DNA from: Betaproteobacteria bacterium
Lineage (GTDB): Bacteria; Pseudomonadota; Gammaproteobacteria; Burkholderiales; Burkholderiaceae_C
Direction of reading: 5' to 3'
DNA: 19,789 bases
NCBI GenBank assembly: GCA_025354965.1
Contig: JANXLW010000215.1
Span: forward strand, 1 to 19,789
The notes under the pieces were generated by a model that saw only the letters and a program-made list of their open reading frames with translations, was not told the origin of the DNA and did not search any database. This document shows, piece by piece, positions 15,167-19,789 of this stretch. Position 1 is the first letter of the stretch, and each line of letters begins with the position of its first letter. Made by a program: the position numbers and the translations under genes.

Positions 15167-16371
15167 AGACAGTCTCATTGGCCTGGCGCTACCTGTGGTC
15201 CAGACCGCTGGGCGCTGTGCTTAATCTGCTGCTGCTAAGCTTGGGTTTGGCGTCCATCACCTTTTTGCTGTTGGTCGGGCACCAGCTGAACAACGCCTTT
15301 GACCGCGATCTGGCAGGCATTGATGTGGTGGTGGGCGCCAAAGGCAGCCCCATGCAGTTGATCCTGGCAGGCGTCTTTCACATCGACGTGCCACCGGGCA
15401 ATGTGCCGCTGTCTGCGGTTCAGGCGCTGCAGAAGCACCCGATGGTGGCCAGCATCATCCCGATCAGCCTGGGCGACAGCTTCAGGGGTTTTCGTATCGT
15501 CGGGACATCGCATCAATACATCACGCACTACCAGGCGACGCTGGCGCAGGGTCGTTTGTGGACCGAACCGATGCAGGCGGTGCTGGGCGCCACTGTGGCG
15601 CGCAAATTGGAACTGAAACTGGGCGATAACTTTGTTGGCTCGCACGGTCTGGGTGCCGGCGGTCATGCCCACGGTGAAAGTCGATACACCGTCATCGGTA
15701 TTCTGGCGCCCGGCGGCAGCGTGCTGGACCGTCTTATCCTCACCGACACGGCGTCGGTCTGGGAGGTGCATGAAGACCACACCACCCTTGATGACGACGA
15801 CCACAAAATCATGCAGGACGAGCGCGAAATCACGCTGGCGCTGATTCGTTACAAGAGCCCGTTGGCGGCAATGAGCTTTCCGCGCTACATCAACAGCAGC
15901 ACTGAAATGCAGGCTGCTGCGCCAGCGTTGGAGATTACCCGCTTGCTTAGTATGCTGGGCATCGGTACCGATGTACTGCGGGCCTTTGCGGGTGTGTTGT
16001 TGCTGACGGCCGGTTTGAGCGTTTTTATCGCCCTGTGGAGCGCGGTGCGCGAACGGCGCTCTGATTTGGCATTGTTGCGCATGTTGGGCGCGCCGCCCAT
16101 CAAGATTGCGGCTCTGCTGCTGCTTGAGGCGCTATGGTTGGGGTTGCTGGCTGCGGTGCTGGGCGTGATGGGTGGTCAGGTATTGGCGACATTGGTAGGG
16201 TGGATGTTGCAGCTTGACAATTCCTTGCTTATTGGCGGGATGGTGTGGCCAGTGGAACTTTTGCTGGTCCCGACTCTCGCAATAGGGGTGTCTGTGGCGG
16301 CTGCCATATTGCCGGCGCTAGGGGCTTATCGCGTGAGTGTGTTTGAACTTCTGCAAACGAGGGATATTTGA
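15163..16371 (+). CDS. ABC transporter permease, FtsX/MacB-like
   Basis: A 402-residue inner-membrane protein. One membrane helix lies near the N-terminus (about 19-38), then a periplasmic domain (about 40-270), then three helices near 272-295, 315-345 and 362-385. This is the FtsX/MacB layout, which usually transmits force to periplasmic partners rather than forming a channel. The cytoplasmic loop ERRSDLALLRMLGA is the family hallmark. Two stretches of the periplasmic domain are rich in possible metal ligands: H161, H168 and H170, and H203, H206, D210-D213 and H214. It overlaps the ATPase gene by 4 bases and the next gene by 1 base. Related proteins sit in zinc-responsive clusters of Pseudomonas and Vibrio (general knowledge); a zinc link here is inference. 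Confidence 0.9.
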   Translation: MKTVSLAWRYLWSRPLGAVLNLLLLSLGLASITFLLLVGHQLNNAFDRDLAGIDVVVGAKGSPMQLILAGVFHIDVPPGNVPLSAVQALQKHPMVASIIPISLGDSFRGFRIVGTSHQYITHYQATLAQGRLWTEPMQAVLGATVARKLELKLGDNFVGSHGLGAGGHAHGESRYTVIGILAPGGSVLDRLILTDTASVWEVHEDHTTLDDDDHKIMQDEREITLALIRYKSPLAAMSFPRYINSSTEMQAAAPALEITRLLSMLGIGTDVLRAFAGVLLLTAGLSVFIALWSAVRERRSDLALLRMLGAPPIKIAALLLLEALWLGLLAAVLGVMGGQVLATLVGWMLQLDNSLLIGGMVWPVELLLVPTLAIGVSVAAAILPALGAYRVSVFELLQTRDI

Positions 16372-16901
16372 TGAAACCATTTTCTATTCAATTTGCGCTG
16401 ACCGTAGTTTGCCTGTCAACCGCTTGCCTGTTACCCTTGGACTCCACGGCGCAATTCAGTTCACCACTCGCGGGCGGCATTCCTGCCGGCATCGGGCCGG
16501 GTATTCACAGCCCCAACAGTCCCTTTGCGCCGTTGCCTGAGCGCAGCGACGTGTTGCCCTGGTCCGTGCTGTCCGATGTTAAAACCAAGGCTGTCAAAAA
16601 TCTTCTGTTGCCGGTTTTCCCTGCACCCGTGCAGGCGCTGAACGATAAAACCCAGCGTGTGCAAGGCTTCATGATGCCGCTCGATCCGGGCGAAAAGCAA
16701 AAACATTTTTTGCTGACTTCGGTGCCATTGACCTGCTCATTTTGCACGCCGGGTGGCCCTGAGAGCATGGTCGAAGTCAAGACTAAATCGGCTGTGAAAT
16801 ACTCATTGGAACCGATAACGGTTGAGGGAAAGTTTGCTGTTTTGAACGATGATCCATTTGGCTTGTACTATCGCATCACCGAGGCGGTCAGTGTCAAGTA
16901 A
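16371..16901 (+). CDS. DUF3299-like periplasmic protein of the ABC transporter operon
   Basis: A 176-residue secreted protein. The N-terminus has a hydrophobic signal segment (about 8-23) with likely cleavage after DSTA. A cysteine at STAC is present, but the residues before it do not make a standard lipobox. The C-terminal half has the features I associate with DUF3299: the PVQALNDKTQRVQGFMMPL strand region, LTSVPLTCSFCTPGGPES with a CxxC pair, and a final GKFAVLNDDPFGLYYR. The CxxC could bind metal or undergo redox. The ATG overlaps the permease stop by one base (TGATG), so it is the third gene of the operon. Its molecular function is not known; it probably works with the permease in the periplasm. 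Confidence 0.8.
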   Translation: MKPFSIQFALTVVCLSTACLLPLDSTAQFSSPLAGGIPAGIGPGIHSPNSPFAPLPERSDVLPWSVLSDVKTKAVKNLLLPVFPAPVQALNDKTQRVQGFMMPLDPGEKQKHFLLTSVPLTCSFCTPGGPESMVEVKTKSAVKYSLEPITVEGKFAVLNDDPFGLYYRITEAVSVK

Positions 16902-17001
16902 CTCTTACCAGCACCGGTGCAGACGGCGCCCTTCTGTTGATCGGTGCCAGCGTGTTCACGTTGTCGCAGCGATGCCGGGTGGCCGATGATTTGGGACGAT
17001 T

Positions 17002-17664
17002 TCAGGGCGCCAGGCGTTCACGGATCCAGGCTTTATTTTTACCGGTCGTGGTGTTGGTGGCGGGGGTCAATGCATAGCGCAGCCGGTCATGCAGACGGCT
17101 CTTGCGGCCCTGCCAGAATTGCCAATTGTCGGGTTTAAGGCGGTAGCCACCCCAGTGCGGCGGTCGCGGCGGTTGCAGCAAAAATTTTGCCCCGAATTTG
17201 GCGGCATTTACCAGCAGCACAGCGCGCCCGGTGATGACCTGACTTTGCGGCGAAGCCCAGGCACCAATGCGTGAATCGAGCGGACGGCTGTGAAAATAGG
17301 CGTCGCTTTCTTCATCGCTGATTTTCTCGACCAGACCCTCGATGCGTACCACACGCTCCAACTCCACCCAGTGAAACTGCAAGGCGGCAAACGGGTTGCC
17401 GGCCAGCTCTTGCCCCTTGCGACTCTCATAATTTGTGAACCAGGTGATGCCGCGTTGGTCATAGCCTTTGATCAGTACGACGCGGGTGCTGGGACGCAGA
17501 TCGCTGGCCACGGTTGCGAGTGTCATCGCGTTGGGCTCAGGCACCTCTGCGGCAATGGCTTCCTGTAACCATTTGTCAAACTGCAACAGGGGATCGGCGT
17601 GCGACGCCTCCTCATTGAGTTCGGCACGCTCGTAATTTTTGCGAAGGTCGGCAAGAGAAGTCAT
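17002..17664 (-). CDS. pdxH: Pyridoxamine/pyridoxine 5'-phosphate oxidase
   Basis: PdxH is an FMN enzyme that makes pyridoxal 5'-phosphate from pyridoxine or pyridoxamine 5'-phosphate in the cytoplasm. The protein has 220 residues, the normal length. Family motifs in order: MTSLADLRKNYERAEL, NAMTLATV, the FMN-binding run RPSTRVVLIKGYDQRGITWF, TNYESRKGQEL, SRIGAWASPQSQVI, PPHWGGYRLKPDNWQFWQG and RLHDRLRY. The C-terminus ends WIRERLAP. A poly-Thr/Asn insertion (TPATNTTTGKNK) precedes the end, where other PdxH proteins are shorter. It converges with the DUF3299-like gene (100-base gap without a clear terminator) and diverges from edd. Confidence 0.95.
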   Translation of the reverse strand: MTSLADLRKNYERAELNEEASHADPLLQFDKWLQEAIAAEVPEPNAMTLATVASDLRPSTRVVLIKGYDQRGITWFTNYESRKGQELAGNPFAALQFHWVELERVVRIEGLVEKISDEESDAYFHSRPLDSRIGAWASPQSQVITGRAVLLVNAAKFGAKFLLQPPRPPHWGGYRLKPDNWQFWQGRKSRLHDRLRYALTPATNTTTGKNKAWIRERLAP

Positions 17665-17752
17665 GGCGGCAGTATAGGCAAGTCCACAGATCGGCTGTGT
17701 CTTGGTTACGCGAAAACCTGAGTAAGAATTAGGCTTTGTAGAACCTTCGTTT

Positions 17753-17829
17753 TGGTAACCACCTGGTAACTAGCACAGCAACTATTTTCACTATTAGAGA
17801 GTACCATCCGACCTGTAATTTTGTTACCA
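17753..17829. promoter_or_regulatory. candidate operator region upstream of edd with repeated TGGTAAC half-sites
   Basis: The 7-mer TGGTAAC occurs at 17753-17759 and 17764-17770 as a direct repeat with 11-base spacing, about one helical turn, and once inverted (GTTACCA) at 17823-17829. The inverted copy is part of a dyad GTAA-N5-TTAC at 17815-17827, ending 16 bases before the edd ATG. Related half-sites are known for the gluconate regulator GntR (TGTTACC...GGTAACA) and the HexR sites before edd/zwf genes (TGTAA...TTACA). Which regulator binds cannot be decided here. The position fits control of edd-eda. Confidence 0.45.
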
Positions 17830-17843
17830 ACATTTCGTCCGCC

Positions 17844-19667
17844 ATGAAACTCCACCTTACCGTTGAAACCGTAACGCAGCGCATCCGAGAGCGTAGCCGG
17901 GTGACGCGCACCGCCTATTTGGAGCGTCTGAGCCGAGCGACCGATCGCAAACCAGGAGCCGAGCGATTGGGTTGCGCGAATGTTGCGCACGCTTTCGCTG
18001 CGCTGCCGGCCAACGACAAGCTGCGCGTCGTCGCTGAACGCGCACCCAATCTCGGCATCGTGACCGCGTTCAACGACATATTGTCGGCTCATGCACCGTT
18101 GCATCGTTACCCTGACATCATCAAGCAGGAGGCCAACAAGTTGGGGGCCACGGCGCAAGTCGCCGGTGGGGTGCCGGCCATGTGCGATGGCGTGACACAG
18201 GGTACGCCAGGCATGGAACTCAGCCTGTTCTCGCGCGATGTGATTGCCATGGCTACGGCGGTTGCGCTGAGCCATGACGTGTTTGACTGCGCTCTCATGC
18301 TGGGTGTGTGCGACAAAATTGTCCCCGGTCTGTTGATTGGTGCACTCCACTTCGGGCACTTGCCAACCGTGTTTGTGCCAGCAGGTCCTATGACCTCAGG
18401 GTTGTCGAACAATGAAAAGGCCAAGGTACGTGAGAAAGCTGCGCAAGGACTGGTCGGGCGCGCTGAGTTGCTGCAAGCCGAATCGCAGGCTTATCACGGT
18501 TCGGGCACTTGCACTTTTTATGGCACCGCCAACAGCAACCAGATGTTGCTCGAAGCGATGGGACTGCATGTGCCGGGCACAGCCTTCATCAACCCTGGCG
18601 CCGCCATGCGCGAAGAGTTGACGCGCGAGGCGGTGCGCACCGTGCTTGGCATCACCAAGAAAAAGCGATTTGCACCGATAGGCGCAGTGGTGGACGAGCG
18701 TTGCATTGTCAATGCCATGGTCGCTTTGCTGGCCACGGGCGGTTCCACCAACCACCTGATTCACTGGGTAGCGGTGGCACGCGCTGCCGGCATTGTCATC
18801 GACTGGGATGACTTTTCAGCGTTGTCCGACGTGGTGCCGCTACTGACACGGGTCTATCCCAACGGCAGTGCCGACGTCAATCAGTTTCAAGCGGCGGGTG
18901 GCCCGGGCTTTGTGATTCAGGAATTGCTGGAAGGCGGCTTCATGCACGCCGATGTGCTGACGGTGCGCGCCGGTGGCCTGCGTGAATTCACGACGATTCC
19001 CGCCACTCAAAGTGATGGTGTTACTTTGCATTGGGCGCCAGCCGGCGCCAGCAAGGACGACAGCGTGGCGCGACCGGCCAGCGCACCCTTTAGCGCCCAT
19101 GGCGGGCTCAAGTTGTTGCAGGGTAATCTGGGGCGCAGTGTGATCAAGGTTTCGGCCGTGCCGGAAGACCGGCATGTGGTGGAGGCGCCGTGTCGGGTGT
19201 TTGATTCGCAGGAAGCACTGCATCAGGCCTTCAATGCCAATGAACTGAACCGGGATGTCGTATGCGTGGTGCGCTGGCAAGGGCCAAAGGCCAATGGCAT
19301 GCCCGAGTTGCACAAACTGACACCACCGCTGGCGGTGTTGCAGGGCAAAGGATTTAAAGTGGCCCTGGTGACAGATGGTCGCATGAGTGGTGCCTCCGGC
19401 AAAGTACCGGCTGCCATTCACGTCTCGCCCGAAGCCGCCGCTGGCGGTCCGCTGGCCAAGGTACGCGATGGCGATGTGATTCGACTGGATGCGACGAGCG
19501 GCACACTGCAAGTGCTGGTGAGCGCTGCCGAGTGGGAGGCGCGGCCCCTTGCGCCGATGCCAGAATCGCTCTGCAGCGCCAACGCTATAGGCATGGGGCG
19601 CGAACTGTTTGCCGCCATGCGCCGCAACGCATTGACAGCAGAAGCTGGCGCCTGTAGCTGGCTTTGA
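17844..19667 (+). CDS. edd: Phosphogluconate dehydratase (Entner-Doudoroff)
   Basis: Edd converts 6-phosphogluconate to 2-keto-3-deoxy-6-phosphogluconate. The protein has 607 residues, against about 603 in E. coli. It belongs to the IlvD/Edd [4Fe-4S] dehydratase family: AFNDILSAHAPLHRYP, VPAMCDGVTQG (Cys114), MLGVCDKIVPG (Cys156), GSGTCTFYGTANSNQM (Cys223), LATGGSTNHLIH and the C-terminal LVTDGRMSGASGKVPAAIHVSPEA. The N-terminal VTQRIRERSRVTRTAYL aligns with the family start, supporting ATG 17844 although the ribosome-binding site is weak. eda follows after 28 bases, so the two form the usual edd-eda operon. Upstream repeats probably serve its control. Confidence 0.96.
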   Translation: MKLHLTVETVTQRIRERSRVTRTAYLERLSRATDRKPGAERLGCANVAHAFAALPANDKLRVVAERAPNLGIVTAFNDILSAHAPLHRYPDIIKQEANKLGATAQVAGGVPAMCDGVTQGTPGMELSLFSRDVIAMATAVALSHDVFDCALMLGVCDKIVPGLLIGALHFGHLPTVFVPAGPMTSGLSNNEKAKVREKAAQGLVGRAELLQAESQAYHGSGTCTFYGTANSNQMLLEAMGLHVPGTAFINPGAAMREELTREAVRTVLGITKKKRFAPIGAVVDERCIVNAMVALLATGGSTNHLIHWVAVARAAGIVIDWDDFSALSDVVPLLTRVYPNGSADVNQFQAAGGPGFVIQELLEGGFMHADVLTVRAGGLREFTTIPATQSDGVTLHWAPAGASKDDSVARPASAPFSAHGGLKLLQGNLGRSVIKVSAVPEDRHVVEAPCRVFDSQEALHQAFNANELNRDVVCVVRWQGPKANGMPELHKLTPPLAVLQGKGFKVALVTDGRMSGASGKVPAAIHVSPEAAAGGPLAKVRDGDVIRLDATSGTLQVLVSAAEWEARPLAPMPESLCSANAIGMGRELFAAMRRNALTAEAGACSWL

Positions 19668-19695
19668 TCCGCAGCTAAATAAACAGGATGGTTTC

Positions 19696-19789
19696 ATGAG
19701 AACAAACCCGAAATATTCAGCCCTGCAAGTGATGCAGGATGCCCCGGTCATTCCCGTTATCGTGTTGAACGACATCGCCCACGCCGTGC
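19696..19789 (+). CDS. eda: 2-keto-3-deoxy-6-phosphogluconate aldolase, N-terminal part (cut by window edge)
   Basis: Thirty-one codons are visible before the right edge. The segment VMQDAPVIPVIVLNDIAHAV is the typical KDPG aldolase beginning (usually APVIPVIVxxDxxHAVPLA). AGGA at 19685-19688 lies 7 bases before the ATG. The position directly after edd supports the call; Eda splits KDPG into pyruvate and glyceraldehyde 3-phosphate, completing the Entner-Doudoroff pathway. The catalytic residues lie beyond the window. Confidence 0.9.
   Translation, partial: MRTNPKYSALQVMQDAPVIPVIVLNDIAHAV

Noticed and set aside
16911..16920. Perfect palindrome GCACCGGTGC between the DUF3299-like gene and pdxH, considered as a terminator
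   Set aside because: It has no loop and no T-tract. A longer stem needs a 25-base loop, so neither an intrinsic terminator nor an operator can be claimed.
16944..17138. 64-codon open frame after the DUF3299-like gene
   Set aside because: It runs into pdxH on the opposite strand, has no family features and no ribosome-binding site.

Overview
The window looks like chromosomal housekeeping DNA from a betaproteobacterium of the order Burkholderiales, most likely Comamonadaceae (Rhodoferax/Polaromonas-like). This is inferred from protein style, moderately high GC, gene order (phosphomannomutase-waaC-waaA facing tolC-rhodanese-pcm) and a Comamonadaceae-style intergenic repeat near 13440-13510. No tRNA, rRNA, CRISPR array, insertion sequence, phage gene or plasmid function is visible. 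Coding density is very high and no gene-free stretch exceeds 200 bases.

Layout. (1) 1-1477, minus: an Ada/AlkA-type alkylation-damage sensor and glycosylase, cut by the left edge. (2) 1599-5286, plus: a lipopolysaccharide inner-core operon of phosphomannomutase/phosphoglucomutase, heptosyltransferase I (waaC) and Kdo transferase (waaA). waaC and waaA both appear to start at TTG inside 4-bp TTGA overlaps. (3) 12714-5254, minus: six closely packed genes encoding a TetR repressor, a membrane-fusion protein, an RND efflux pump, a Pcm-like methyltransferase, a rhodanese and a TolC-type outer-membrane channel. Together they make a complete tripartite efflux system with its own repressor. A strong promoter (TTGACA, 17-bp spacer, TACATT) abutted by a perfect dyad operator lies before tetR. 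tolC overlaps the end of waaA tail to tail. (4) 12896-13438, plus: msrA. (5) 14404-13520, minus: an EamA-family exporter, probably starting at TTG. (6) 14486-16901, plus: a three-gene ABC transporter operon (ATPase, FtsX/MacB-like permease, DUF3299-like periplasmic protein) that resembles zinc-linked clusters of other proteobacteria but lacks the usual DUF2796 partner. (7) 17664-17002, minus: pdxH. (8) 17844 to the right edge, plus: edd and the first part of eda (Entner-Doudoroff pathway), preceded by repeated TGGTAAC half-sites.

How the genes fit together. Much of the window concerns the cell envelope: LPS core synthesis, a tripartite pump, an inner-membrane exporter and an ABC transporter. 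Repair functions (Ada/AlkA, MsrA, Pcm-like) are interspersed. The edd-eda pair and pdxH are core metabolism. I found no convincing new system. The points most worth a second look are the regulatory dyads and repeats before tetR, edd and ada, the Pcm-like and rhodanese genes inside an efflux operon, and the His/Asp-rich loops of the ABC permease.
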